Shown here: positions 7,972-21,151 of the stretch, one piece after another
How the letters are laid out: each line of letters begins with the position of its first letter
Position numbering within the stretch: position 1 is the stretch's first letter
DNA from: Bacillaceae bacterium IKA-2
Lineage (GTDB): Bacteria > Bacillota > Bacilli > Bacillales > Anaerobacillaceae
Assembly: GCA_031761875.1 (NCBI GenBank)
Contig: CP134492.1
Location: forward strand, 4,154,001 to 4,218,000
Direction of reading: 5' to 3'
Length of the DNA: 64,000 nucleotides
The notes under the pieces: model-generated
Database searches by the model: none
What the model saw: only the letters and a program-made list of their open reading frames with translations
What the model was told of the DNA's origin: nothing
Made by a program: the position numbers and the translations under genes

Positions 7972-8076
7972 GAAAGTTATTTTCACTAGCTCTAATTATT
8001 GATAGTTATTTTTTCTAGCTTGGATTAAGGATAGTTATTTTCACTAGCGTGAATTAAGGATAGTTATTTTTTCTCC
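7972..8076. repeat. 29-bp tandem repeat between tRNA-Val and tRNA-Glu
   Basis: Three complete 29-bp units (7972-8000, 8001-8029, 8030-8058) and a partial fourth share GATAGTTATTTT followed by CTAGC and ATTAAG-like ends. Units 2 and 4 resemble each other (TTCT), as do units 1 and 3 (CACT), suggesting duplication of a two-unit block. It lies in transcribed spacer. Confidence 0.8.
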
Positions 8077-8098
8077 ACTTCGTTACGCAAAAAAACTT

Positions 8099-8173
8099 TG
8101 GTGACCCGTACGGGATTCGAACCCGTGTAACCGCCGTGAAAGGGCGGTGTCTTAACCGCTTGACCAACGGGCC
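8099..8173 (-). tRNA. tRNA-Glu (TTC)
   Basis: Anticodon loop CTTTCAC between CCGCC/GGCGG; encoded CCA. Confidence 0.95.
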
Positions 8174-8191
8174 ATATATAAAAACGTGCGA

Positions 8192-8284
8192 TGGCGGAGA
8201 GCGAGGGATTCGAACCCTCGAGACAGTTTAACCCGCCTACACAATTTCCAATCGTGCTCCTTCGGCCAGCTCGGACAGCTCTCC
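8192..8284 (-). tRNA. tRNA-Ser (GGA)
   Basis: Class II tRNA with a long variable arm, anticodon loop TTGGAAA, discriminator G, encoded CCA. Only one base separates it from tRNA-Asn. Confidence 0.94.
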
Positions 8285-8285
8285 A

Positions 8286-8360
8286 TGGCTCCACAGGTAG
8301 GACTCGAACCTACGACCGATCGGTTAACAGCCGATAGCTCTACCACTGAGCTACTGTGGA
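8286..8360 (-). tRNA. tRNA-Asn (GTT)
   Basis: Anticodon loop CTGTTAA, acceptor TCCACAG, encoded CCA. It is the first tRNA after the 5S gene. Confidence 0.95.
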
Positions 8361-8373
8361 ATAAAATAAATAG

Positions 8374-8490
<117 letters not shown>

Positions 8491-8586
8491 ATTTTCAGTC
8501 AAAGAATTTCATTCTTTGAAAACTAGATAACAACCGTACACACATTCAAGATTTGAGCTTCATTGAATTCAATTCGTCTTATTTTT

Positions 8587-13528
<4,942 letters not shown>

Positions 13529-13701
13529 AGTGTTGTTTGATTTAGCTCTCTTACATAGATAGTATTCACTTCGACGTTAATCAAAGTTCCACTCCTATTT
13601 CTTGCATTGACGAGATATTACTATCTCTACTTCGCTTGGCTGTGTGTTCAGTTTTCAAAGAACAATTAGTTTAATAATTGTTGTTTTGCAACAAGGAATT
13701 A

Positions 13702-13730
13702 ATTATATCACAATAATTTATTCTCGTCAA
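13702..13730 (-). promoter_or_regulatory. rRNA operon promoter, proximal
   Basis: Minus strand TTGACG (13725-13730), 17-bp spacer, TATAAT (13702-13707). It is the closest of three stacked sigma-A promoters before 16S. Confidence 0.85.
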
Positions 13731-13776
13731 CAACTAGTTCAAAACGTTTTCAATCACCTAAATCAGCGACTTTATA

Positions 13777-13805
13777 AATATATCATCCCAATCTATCTTA
13801 GTCAA
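13777..13805 (-). promoter_or_regulatory. rRNA operon promoter, middle
   Basis: Minus strand TTGACT (13800-13805), 17-bp spacer, TATATT (13777-13782). Confidence 0.75.
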
Positions 13806-13894
13806 TATTCTTTATCGCTCACCACTAATATTTACATCTTTTTATTTTTTTAAAAGACGACGTTCTATCAATTTCTTTTTTAGCGACAAGCTTT

Positions 13895-13922
13895 ATTATA
13901 CCTGTTTCATTTCTAATGTCAA
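13895..13922 (-). promoter_or_regulatory. rRNA operon promoter, distal
   Basis: Minus strand TTGACA (13917-13922), 16-bp spacer ending in GG, TATAAT (13895-13900). It lies between ygxA and the rRNA operon. Confidence 0.8.
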
Positions 13923-13934
13923 CATCATGATAAT

Positions 13935-14798
13935 TTATTTTATATAAAACAATCGCTTAAAAACATTTTCCTTCTCAGTCGGCACTTTGATAATATCAAC
14001 AATTCCCTTATTGACTAAATATTCAACGAGTGCTACTAAATTAATTTTGTATTCCTTTATTTCATCAAGGTTAAGTAATTGTTCAATTGACCACGGCTCT
14101 TTACCTTGTCTCATTATTTCAAGTAAGTGACTAGCGCCTATTTTGGTTTTTGACGCTAAAGCAAAATTATTGGCAATCAATAGTAATTCCAACCTTTTTT
14201 CTAAACTCTCTTCCCCAGTAACCATTTCTTCGTATAGTTTATAAATTTCCGGCTCAAATCGCTTGACTTGCTTCCAAACAGTAACCTCGGGATAGAAGCC
14301 GTGTTCGATAACCGAGAGTCGTGCCAGATAATGTAAGGAGTGTAAAATTGAATTAAATGCATCTAACAAATGACCACTTTGAAATAGCTTTTTCCCCTCT
14401 GTATATCTGTGGATTAATTTCGTGAATTCAACTGTCATTTTATATTTTCTTTCACTAATCGGAAAATCGATAATATTTTTTCTTAATTTAGAAATATATT
14501 CATCTTTTTCAAATACAACAGTCCCATTTATTAACCAGTCAATAAGAGCTCGGTTTTTCCCGGTGATTAAAATTCGACTAATCTGATTTATAGTAAAATA
14601 ATACACCTCCACAGACTTATTACTTATATCAAATTGTTCGACAGATGCTAGTTGCGGTTGATCTATTACTACAATTAACAAAAAATCAAACTCACTACTA
14701 TAGTTCATCATATTTATTTCTTTATTAATGAGTAGAATTCCATTTGTATTTTCTTGACTTAATATCTCTTCACAAAAATGCTTGAGTATATATTCCAA
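13935..14798 (-). CDS. ygxA: nucleotidyltransferase-like protein YgxA
   Basis: A 287-residue soluble protein. It has the general form of the nucleotidyltransferase-like YgxA family, with an acidic SEFDFLLIVVID segment near residue 35 that resembles the D-x-D strand of nucleotidyltransferases, then a largely helical middle. The identification rests mainly on position: in B. subtilis ygxA lies between ygzB/perR and the rrnD operon, exactly as here. The cellular role is unknown. It is transcribed toward the rRNA operon and ends only 13 bp before the distal rRNA promoter, so readthrough could feed the rRNA operon. Confidence 0.75.
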   Translation of the reverse strand: MEYILKHFCEEILSQENTNGILLINKEINMMNYSSEFDFLLIVVIDQPQLASVEQFDISNKSVEVYYFTINQISRILITGKNRALIDWLINGTVVFEKDEYISKLRKNIIDFPISERKYKMTVEFTKLIHRYTEGKKLFQSGHLLDAFNSILHSLHYLARLSVIEHGFYPEVTVWKQVKRFEPEIYKLYEEMVTGEESLEKRLELLLIANNFALASKTKIGASHLLEIMRQGKEPWSIEQLLNLDEIKEYKINLVALVEYLVNKGIVDIIKVPTEKENVFKRLFYIK

Positions 14799-14933
14799 TT
14801 TTTTTCCTCCTTAAACATAACCACATATCCATTAATTATTTTCGACACTTATTTCAATAAACCTTCTCAGTTACAAGATAATCTTCAACTTTTGCAAACA
14901 ACCTTGCATTTAGAGTTATTTAAATGTTTATGC

Positions 14934-14939
14934 TATAAT
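14934..14939 (+). promoter_or_regulatory. extended -10 of ygzB
   Basis: TGC-TATAAT (14931-14939) is an extended -10 without a clear -35. It lies about 55 bp before the ygzB start. Confidence 0.5.
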
Positions 14940-14992
14940 CTACTAGAAAAATAATAAGTTAAAATAATTTGTTTATACTGGAGGTCATCGTT

Positions 14993-15340
14993 TTGTCATT
15001 CAAATACAGTAGTAAAATTAATAAATTAAGAACAATTGCACTCTCACTTATTTTCATTGGAATTATCATCATGTATGGAGGGATTTTCTTTCAAGGCTCA
15101 CCAATACTAATGGTCTCATTTATGATTATTGGCTTTTTATGTATTATTTTAAGTACAATTATTTACTTTTGGACCGGATTAATATCTACAAAGACAGTTC
15201 AGGTTATTTGTCCCAACTGCGAGAAAAAAACAAAAGTTCTCGGTCGAGTTGATGCTTGTATGAACTGTAATGAGCCACTAACTCTAGATCCCACTCTCGA
15301 AGGCAAAGAATTTAATACGAAGTACAACCGAAAGCAATAA
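14993..15340 (+). CDS. ygzB: YgzB family membrane protein with a zinc-ribbon-like tail
   Basis: The start is placed at a TTG (14993) eight bases after GGAGG (14980-14984). This gives 115 residues, close to my recollection of B. subtilis YgzB. Two N-terminal membrane helices (about residues 15-60) are followed by a cytoplasmic part with [20 protein letters not shown], a pair of CxxC motifs likely to bind zinc. It is divergent from ygxA and convergent with perR, with which it shares a terminator. Function is unknown. An upstream in-frame TTG (14969) would add eight residues but lacks a ribosome site. Confidence 0.88.
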   Translation: MSFKYSSKINKLRTIALSLIFIGIIIMYGGIFFQGSPILMVSFMIIGFLCIILSTIIYFWTGLISTKTVQVICPNCEKKTKVLGRVDACMNCNEPLTLDPTLEGKEFNTKYNRKQ

Positions 15341-15412
15341 ATTATTACGCTTGCCAATTCACTTAAAGCTCTTAAAATTAGCAGTAAAAAACATAGTTCA
15401 TTCCAAACAAAA

Positions 15413-15450
15413 AAAAGCTAACTTCTTATTAAATAAAGAAGTTAGCTTTT
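15413..15450. terminator. bidirectional terminator between ygzB and perR
   Basis: Perfect 15-bp stem (15413-15427 with 15436-15450) with A-rich and T-rich sides and an 8-nt loop. It serves both convergent genes and overlaps the perR stop codon. Confidence 0.88.
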
Positions 15451-15886
15451 AATGTTGGCTTTGCTCGGAACACTTTGGACAAGTTCCGTAAATCTCCATA
15501 CGATGGCTTGTTACTTTAAAACCTGTAACATGCTCCGCTAAGGTTTCAACTTCATCTAACCCTGGGTAATAGAAATCAACGATCTTTCCGCAACTGCTAC
15601 ACACCACATGATAGTGATCAGTCGTCACACTGTCGAACCTGCTTGATGAGTCACCATAGTTTAATTCTCTCACCAGACCTACTTCTTTAAAGACACGTAG
15701 GTTATTGTAGACAGTTGCCACACTCATATTAGGAAACTTACCTTCCAACGCTTTATATATATCGTCAGCCGTTGGGTGTGTCATTGACTTAAATAAGTAC
15801 TCTAGTATGGCATGACGTTGAGGCGTCATACGAACTTTTGTACTTTTTAAAGAGTCTAGCGCACCTTGCAATCGCTCCTGAAGCAT
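15449..15886 (-). CDS. perR: peroxide stress repressor PerR (Fur family)
   Basis: The start at ATG 15886 (GAGGTG six bases upstream) gives 145 residues with numbering that matches B. subtilis PerR. The metal ligands H37, D85, H91, H93 and D104 are all present, as are the four structural zinc cysteines C96, C99, C136 and C139. PerR represses peroxide defence genes with Fe or Mn and is inactivated by metal-catalysed oxidation of His37 or His91. A GTG nine bases upstream lies inside the ribosome site and is not used here. A Per box overlies the promoter, so autoregulation is likely. Bcp, encoded downstream in the same direction, is a thiol peroxidase. Confidence 0.97.
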   Translation of the reverse strand: MLQERLQGALDSLKSTKVRMTPQRHAILEYLFKSMTHPTADDIYKALEGKFPNMSVATVYNNLRVFKEVGLVRELNYGDSSSRFDSVTTDHYHVVCSSCGKIVDFYYPGLDEVETLAEHVTGFKVTSHRMEIYGTCPKCSEQSQH

Positions 15887-15925
15887 ATACAACACCTCTT
15901 TTCTAAAACAGAAATTGTTCCTACT

Positions 15926-15972
15926 TTATAATTGTTATAATCAGTATACTTTATGTTAACATTCTGTGTCAA
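15926..15972 (-). promoter_or_regulatory. perR promoter with Per box
   Basis: Minus strand TTGACA (15967-15972), 18-bp spacer, TATACT (15943-15948). The 15-bp Per box at 15926-15940 (TTATAATTGTTATAA) differs from the consensus dyad at one base and lies just downstream of the -10, where binding would block transcription. Confidence 0.8.
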
Positions 15973-16069
15973 TTTTAAAAATTCGGAAACTTTTCACTTA
16001 GCTGTCACAATTATAGTAAGCTCATATATCCAAAAGTTGTTATACACATTAATTAGTTTCCTTACTTGA

Positions 16070-16183
16070 ATGAATTTCATAATACCAATAAACTAGCCAC
16101 ATTAAGCTACATTTAGTTGAAAATTATCTAACTAAACTAGATGTAGTGTCCTAGTGGCGCAGAATCTGCATTATGAAATTCAT
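16070..16183. repeat. dispersed palindromic repeat, family A copy 1
   Basis: A 114-bp element with perfect 14-bp terminal inverted repeats ATGAATTTCATAAT / ATTATGAAATTCAT. Its interior contains CGCCACTAGG and TAGCTTAATGTGGCTA-like segments shared with the copy at 48516-48589. It ends next to the stop of the 2-hydroxyacid dehydrogenase gene. Confidence 0.8.
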
Positions 16184-16188
16184 TTACT

Positions 16189-17139
16189 TCAATAGCCTTT
16201 ATCTAAATCAACAATATTTAGATAATCCTTCCCACCATCTAAAAACACTTTTAAATTGGTCTCAAAGATTTCAATAGCCCTTGGTAAATATTTTGCCGAA
16301 ATACCAGATATGTGCGGTGTTACTGTTACATTATTCATCTCCCAAAACGCATGTTCTTGCGGCAATGGCTCCTGTCCAAATACATCTAAAACGGCATGAG
16401 AGATCTCTCCAGATTTTAGTGCTACGATTAAATCTTCCTCGACAACATTTTTGCCCCGTCCTATGTTTATAAAAGTAGCCGATTTTTTCATCAATTTAAA
16501 TGTATGTTTATTTAAGATGCCAACAGTTTCAGCTGTACTCGGCAATACCGACACGATAAAATCACTTTTCATTAGCAATTTATCTAAAGTTTCCTTAGTA
16601 ACAATTTCATCAAAGCCTTCGACTCTACGACCACTACGATTAAAGCCGATTATCTTCATATTAAATACACGTGCATAAGTGGCAATTTGTGCCCCAATTG
16701 CTCCTGCCCCTAATATCCCCAATGTTTTTCCACTTAACTCTGTCATAGATACTCGTCTATCCCAAATATGACTTTGTTCATTTTCAATCACCTTTTTTGC
16801 CTGTCGTGCAACTTGTAGAATCATCGCAATAGTATATTCAGCCATTGGGATTTTATGAATCCCCTTAGCGTTTGTGACAAGAATTCCTTTTTTCTTGATT
16901 ATTTGAAAAGGCATTTTATCTAACCCTGCAGAAATAACCATAATCCACTTCAAACATTCAACTTTCTTAATAATTTCAGTTGTTAAGTCTTCCCCATATG
17001 TAATTAAAATATCGGCATCTAATAAATCCTCGCTCGCTTCTTCGATATTCTTAAAAAAATGAAATCGTAAATCTGGATAGTTATTTATTAAATTCTCTTT
17101 TTGTTCTGTTTTAAGCTTAGCTGATGAGACAACTTTCAT
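16189..17139 (-). CDS. D-isomer-specific 2-hydroxyacid dehydrogenase
   Basis: A 316-residue protein with the two-domain D-2-hydroxyacid dehydrogenase layout. The NAD-binding Rossmann motif is GILGAGAIGAQIA (about residue 140), INIGRGKNVVEED follows, and the substrate/catalytic region includes LDVFGQEPLPQEHAFW and TPHISG (catalytic His). Such enzymes reduce 2-keto acids or oxidise D-2-hydroxy acids with NAD(P); the substrate cannot be told. It lies between bcp and perR, in the direction of perR, an insertion relative to the B. subtilis order as I recall it. Family A repeat sequence ends six bases beyond the stop codon. Confidence 0.9.
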   Translation of the reverse strand: MKVVSSAKLKTEQKENLINNYPDLRFHFFKNIEEASEDLLDADILITYGEDLTTEIIKKVECLKWIMVISAGLDKMPFQIIKKKGILVTNAKGIHKIPMAEYTIAMILQVARQAKKVIENEQSHIWDRRVSMTELSGKTLGILGAGAIGAQIATYARVFNMKIIGFNRSGRRVEGFDEIVTKETLDKLLMKSDFIVSVLPSTAETVGILNKHTFKLMKKSATFINIGRGKNVVEEDLIVALKSGEISHAVLDVFGQEPLPQEHAFWEMNNVTVTPHISGISAKYLPRAIEIFETNLKVFLDGGKDYLNIVDLDKGY

Positions 17140-17182
17140 ATTTATGAAACCTCCTATAAGTTCTCGGTCTATTAAAAAAAAA

Positions 17183-17205
17183 GCGAGAACAACTTACATT
17201 CTCGC
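17183..17205 (-). terminator. terminator after bcp
   Basis: GCGAGAA (17183-17189) pairs with TTCTCGC (17199-17205). On the minus strand it is followed by nine T, so it ends the bcp transcript. Confidence 0.85.
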
Positions 17206-17287
17206 AACAGTTTTTAGAGGGTAAGAGCTATTGTCTAGTTATTCATATTCACCTAAGCATCAAAACGTATAGACAAATGCCCCGATA

Positions 17288-17758
17288 TTATAAATATTCC
17301 TTAATGTATTGCAAAGCTTCTGAAACATGGTCTTTTACTTTCACCTTGTTCCACTCTTTTACAAGCATTCCCTCACTATCAATAATAAACGTGGAACGCT
17401 CAATTCCCATGTACTCTTTGCCGAAATTTTTCTTTAGTTTCCAAATCCCATACGCCTCTGCTATTTGATGGTCCTCATCAGCCAATAGCAAAAAAGGAAG
17501 TCGATACTTTTCAATGAATTTATCGTGCCTAGCTAATGGATCAGGACTCACTCCTAAAATAACTGCATTTACATTTTCGAACTCCTTATGTAAATCGCGG
17601 AAATCACACGCCTGAGTAGTACAACCGGGGGTCAAATCTTTCGGATAAAAATAAAGAACAACGTTTTTTCCTCGAAAGTCAGCAAGTTCTACATTTTTAC
17701 CATTACTAGCAGCACAAGTAAAATCAGGTGCCAAGTGTCCAATTTCTAAACCCATCAT
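17288..17758 (-). CDS. bcp: thioredoxin-dependent peroxiredoxin (Bcp/PrxQ type)
   Basis: A 156-residue cytoplasmic peroxiredoxin. The peroxidatic Cys46 is in PKDLTPGCTTQAC and the resolving Cys51 lies five residues later, the PrxQ/Bcp arrangement. The enzyme reduces hydroperoxides using thioredoxin. It corresponds to B. subtilis ygaF, next to perR. It is preceded by the potassium channel gene in the same direction, and ends at its own terminator. The second Met (17755) is an equally possible start. Confidence 0.95.
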   Translation of the reverse strand: MMGLEIGHLAPDFTCAASNGKNVELADFRGKNVVLYFYPKDLTPGCTTQACDFRDLHKEFENVNAVILGVSPDPLARHDKFIEKYRLPFLLLADEDHQIAEAYGIWKLKKNFGKEYMGIERSTFIIDSEGMLVKEWNKVKVKDHVSEALQYIKEYL

Positions 17759-17833
17759 AATCCCTCCATCTGAAATTCTAATTCTAATTTAATTCGATAC
17801 TATAAGCGTAACCAAACATCACCATTTGTACAA

Positions 17834-18265
17834 CTAGTTTGCTTTCAGACTATCTTTTAATCCCACAACTGTTGAGACCACAAAGGCTGCCGGAAGTAAG
17901 TAGCCAAAAAACGCTTCAACCATTGCAATCCAGCGCCCGATTCCTAGCGGGGTAATATCTCCATATCCGACCGATAAAATTGTAACGGAACTAAAATACA
18001 TAGCATCTTCTAGTAGGTGTAAAAACGTCCCACCAACCCGGTATTCCCCTTCAGTTAGTACAGTTACCCCCATTAATTCTAATGAAATATATAAGCAGCC
18101 AAACCCAACAGCAACTGTTAAATAGACAAGCAATAAAACGACAAAATTACGCGCAGAAATTTGTTTGCCATAAAATACTGGTTTATTTCTTAACAATAAC
18201 AAGACACTCATCATAATTCCAACTACCGCAATCAACATCACTGAAAATAAAATTGCATTTCCCAT
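17834..18265 (-). CDS. two-TM potassium channel (Ion_trans_2)
   Basis: With the ATG at 18265 the protein has 143 residues: an N-terminal membrane helix, a first pore helix (FVVLLLVYLTVAVGFGCLYI), the pore loop with selectivity filter SVGYGD at residues 98-103, and a final membrane helix. It would form a tetrameric K+ channel. No RCK/TrkA regulatory domain is attached, as in some small Bacillus channels. An upstream GTG (18277) touches the ribosome site GGAGGGG and is less likely. The ribosome site lies in the loop of a perfect 14-bp inverted repeat. Confidence 0.88.
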   Translation of the reverse strand: MGNAILFSVMLIAVVGIMMSVLLLLRNKPVFYGKQISARNFVVLLLVYLTVAVGFGCLYISLELMGVTVLTEGEYRVGGTFLHLLEDAMYFSSVTILSVGYGDITPLGIGRWIAMVEAFFGYLLPAAFVVSTVVGLKDSLKAN

Positions 18266-18312
18266 ATTTAAAACCACCCCTCCATCATTATATGAAAAGG
18301 TGGTTTTAAATA
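18265..18312 (-). promoter_or_regulatory. 14-bp inverted repeat enclosing the channel gene ribosome site
   Basis: TATTTAAAACCACC (plus strand 18265-18278) and GGTGGTTTTAAATA (18299-18312) are perfect inverted copies. The 20-nt loop holds the Shine-Dalgarno GGAGG, and the last stem base is the A of the start codon. If transcribed it could control translation; as DNA it could be an operator around the TATAAT also present in the loop. Confidence 0.5.
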
Positions 18313-18322
18313 GGACAGACAG

Positions 18323-18412
18323 TCCTTAGGCTTCGTAAAGAAAATAACTGATCAAAGACGTTGACGCGAAATAGAAAATTATGGATTAGTTTTTTTCTTG
18401 AAGATGCCTTAG
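18323..18412. repeat. dispersed palindromic repeat, family B copy 2
   Basis: Outer arms CCTTAGGCTTCGTAAAGAAAATAACTGATCA-like (left) and CTTGAAGATGCCTTAG (right) match the other family B copies. The right end overlaps the stop codon of the ABC permease gene. Confidence 0.65.
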
Positions 18413-19194
18413 TTACCAGCACCGCGATATCTTTTTACACCTGAATTCCATAAGCTCACTGCTAGTGTCAAGAAAACCAAACCCATAAACGGAGTTAAAA
18501 AGGCGTAACCATACCATTCTTCGCGATTTAAGAAGTACGCCGCCGGATAAACACCCACGAATGCAAATGGCAATATCCACGTTAAAATAAAGCGGATCAC
18601 GCGGTGATAGATATCTACTGGATATCTTCCGTAATTCCCAATATTATACATCATAGGCATGATATCGGTTCGGCTATCAGACCAAAATCCAATGCTTGCA
18701 AGCGAAATGAAAATTCCTGCATAAATAAATGCGCCACCTAATACCATAGCTATAAAAATAAAGAAGTCATACCAGGCTAGTGTTAGCCCAAGATTGGAAC
18801 CCGCATAATACATAATTATTATCCCAGTAACGACTCCAAAAATCGATTCAAGTTCCATCCGCTCCATAATAATTTGAAAAAGACTATGAATTGGGCGGGT
18901 CAAGACACGATCCATCTCTCCTTTAACAATATAACGGTCATTAAAATCCCAAATGTTAAAAAAAGCGGAAAATAACGCATATGGCACTAGAAAAAATCCA
19001 TATATAAAAATAATTTCATCACGGCTCCAACCATTTAAAAATGACGTGTGCCCAAAGACGACCAATATAAAGACAAGGTTAACTGCTTGAAACAAGAAAT
19101 CAGAGAAAATTTCCACAAGCGTATCAATTCGATACGTAAGTCTCGTTTTTAAATATTGTGCAGCATATTGAAAGAAAATAGAAACATAAAACAT
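18409..19194 (-). CDS. ABC-2 transporter permease (ABC2_membrane_6 / DUF990-like)
   Basis: A 261-residue integral membrane protein with six hydrophobic helices. The cytoplasmic loop contains GEMDRVLTRPIHSLFQIIMERME, the pattern of this ABC-2 permease family. It is the last gene of a three-gene exporter (ATPase 19989-20990, permease 19201-19992, this one), six bases after the preceding stop. The two permeases would form a heterodimer with two copies of the ATPase. The substrate is unknown. Its stop codon lies within the family B repeat. Confidence 0.85.
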   Translation of the reverse strand: MFYVSIFFQYAAQYLKTRLTYRIDTLVEIFSDFLFQAVNLVFILVVFGHTSFLNGWSRDEIIFIYGFFLVPYALFSAFFNIWDFNDRYIVKGEMDRVLTRPIHSLFQIIMERMELESIFGVVTGIIIMYYAGSNLGLTLAWYDFFIFIAMVLGGAFIYAGIFISLASIGFWSDSRTDIMPMMYNIGNYGRYPVDIYHRVIRFILTWILPFAFVGVYPAAYFLNREEWYGYAFLTPFMGLVFLTLAVSLWNSGVKRYRGAGN

Positions 19195-19200
19195 ATCCTT

Positions 19201-19992
19201 CTAGCCCCCCTGCACAATTAATTGTTTTTTTGCCAGTAGCCATAACAGTTGAATCGGAATCAGTAATAATAACGCCCAAAACGCTTGCAGAATTAAAGCT
19301 GAGTATATTTCACTACCCGTAAAACCTTCAGTAAAGATCATACTAGGAATATAACTGATCGCTTGAAACGGTAAATACACCATCACGTCTTGAGCCCAAA
19401 GTGGATAAAATGAGATTGGTAGTAATAACCCTGAAAAAAGATCAATAATAACGCGTTTGGCACGAATTAGTCCTGAATTATTAAATAAGAAGAATGTCAT
19501 AATCCCAGTTAATAAATTAATTTGTGTATTAACAATAAAACTAAACACTAACGATACAAAAAAGAATGCCCACGTCGCAAAACTAGCGGAAAAGCTAACT
19601 GGAAACAAAAAAGCAACGACAAACATCCCCGGAACAGAAAAAAATAACAGCCGAAACAGCCCTTCGCCAAGACCTTGCACCGTTTTCATTCCTAAATAGT
19701 TGTAAGGACGGATCATCTCAATAGCTACTTTACCATCTTGAATTTCAGTTGCTATTTCACGATCAATATTATTAAAGTAAAATGCCCTTGCCATCCATGC
19801 GACGGTAATATACGTTGTCATTTGGATAACGGATAAGCCTTGAATTTCTTCTTTCCCACCATATATAGCAGTCCACAGAAAATAATAAGCACCAATATTA
19901 ATACTATAAATTAAAATACCACTGTAATAATTAGTTCGATAAGCAAGCATCATTAAAAAACGAATCCGAATCATTTCAAGATACATACTCAT
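19201..19992 (-). CDS. ABC-2 transporter permease (ABC2_membrane_6 / DUF990-like)
   Basis: A 263-residue membrane protein with about six helices. The cytoplasmic stretch IDREIATEIQDGKVAIEMIRPYNYLGMK parallels KGEMDRVLTRP in the partner permease, so the two are divergent relatives. Its start overlaps the ATPase stop by four bases, showing translational coupling. Confidence 0.85.
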   Translation of the reverse strand: MSMYLEMIRIRFLMMLAYRTNYYSGILIYSINIGAYYFLWTAIYGGKEEIQGLSVIQMTTYITVAWMARAFYFNNIDREIATEIQDGKVAIEMIRPYNYLGMKTVQGLGEGLFRLLFFSVPGMFVVAFLFPVSFSASFATWAFFFVSLVFSFIVNTQINLLTGIMTFFLFNNSGLIRAKRVIIDLFSGLLLPISFYPLWAQDVMVYLPFQAISYIPSMIFTEGFTGSEIYSALILQAFWALLLLIPIQLLWLLAKKQLIVQGG

Positions 19993-20990
19993 GGCGAGAC
20001 TGTCATTCCTTCTTCATATATTTTACGAATAATTTCTTCGGTAGAAATTTTATTGATACGTACATTTTTGATTGGATTTTTATGGATTACTTCACTAATT
20101 AATTGCGAAACATTCCGATCATCACCATCAACACCAACCAACCACGTGTAAGCATCTTTTCTTATCCAATTTAGGTTTGCATAAGAAGGCAAATCGACTT
20201 GCCTTACTTCAGTTAAAAATTGAAACTCCACTTGTTTTGCCTCAACTGTATTTGTTTGTAACTCAGCTAACTTTCCGTCATAAACAATTTTCCCTTCATC
20301 TAATAGGACAACTCGTTCACAAAGTGCTTCAATATCTGTTAAATCATGCGTTGTCAGCAGAATCGTTGTTTTGTACTTTTCGTTAATCTCCTTTAAGAAT
20401 TTTCTTATTCTTAATTTCACTAATACATCTAAGCCAATCGTTGGTTCGTCTAGAAATAGAAGTGGTGGGTTATGAATTAAAGCTGCTGCTAATTCACAGC
20501 GCATCCGTTGACCTAAAGATAATTTCCTGACTGGCTTGTCCAATAATGGCCCTATCTCTAATGTTTCAATCACATGACCCATATGATTTTTATAATCTTC
20601 GTCAGAGACTCGATAAACTTTTTTTAAGAGTCTAAACGATTCTTGAACAGCGATATCCCACCACAACTGCGAACGTTGCCCAAATACAACTCCTATTGTC
20701 CGTACGAACTCTTCGCGCTGTTTATGTGGATCCATTCCATTAACTATAATTGAACCTGCAGTTGGTGTTAAAATTCCTGTAAGCATTTTTATCGTAGTTG
20801 ATTTGCCCGCCCCGTTCTCTCCAATATAACCTACCATTTCTCCCTGTTTTAGTTGTAAGGAAATATCATCTACTGCGGCAAGTACTTTATAATTTCTCGT
20901 AAACAAATCCCGAAACGCTCCTTTAAGTCCTGGGCGACTAGAATACGATATAAATTCTTTTCGTAAATTACGTACTTCTATTATATTCAA
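19989..20990 (-). CDS. ABC-2 exporter ATP-binding protein
   Basis: A 333-residue ATPase that starts at a TTG preceded by GAGGGGGA. It shows Walker A GENGAGKST, a Q-loop region FGQRSQLWWD, signature LSLGQRMRCELAAAL, Walker B LLFLDEPTIGLD and H-loop TTHDL. The WWD after the Q-loop and the C-terminal extension of about 90 residues are typical of the DUF990-type ABC-2 systems. It is the first gene of the operon and divergent from hemL. The exported substrate cannot be deduced. Confidence 0.9.
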   Translation of the reverse strand: MNIIEVRNLRKEFISYSSRPGLKGAFRDLFTRNYKVLAAVDDISLQLKQGEMVGYIGENGAGKSTTIKMLTGILTPTAGSIIVNGMDPHKQREEFVRTIGVVFGQRSQLWWDIAVQESFRLLKKVYRVSDEDYKNHMGHVIETLEIGPLLDKPVRKLSLGQRMRCELAAALIHNPPLLFLDEPTIGLDVLVKLRIRKFLKEINEKYKTTILLTTHDLTDIEALCERVVLLDEGKIVYDGKLAELQTNTVEAKQVEFQFLTEVRQVDLPSYANLNWIRKDAYTWLVGVDGDDRNVSQLISEVIHKNPIKNVRINKISTEEIIRKIYEEGMTVSP

Positions 20991-21151
20991 AAGTTATTCC
21001 CCCTCTTTTCAGCTAATCTAGTTTAACCCGCCCTTACTAATCCTACAAGTTTTGAGCTATGCAGTTAGTGTCGCTAAGATAACACAGATAAGGTAGAATG
21101 GTAAATAATTGAGTAACTTACTTTGAGTGGCTATTCAAAAAGGAGGATTTT

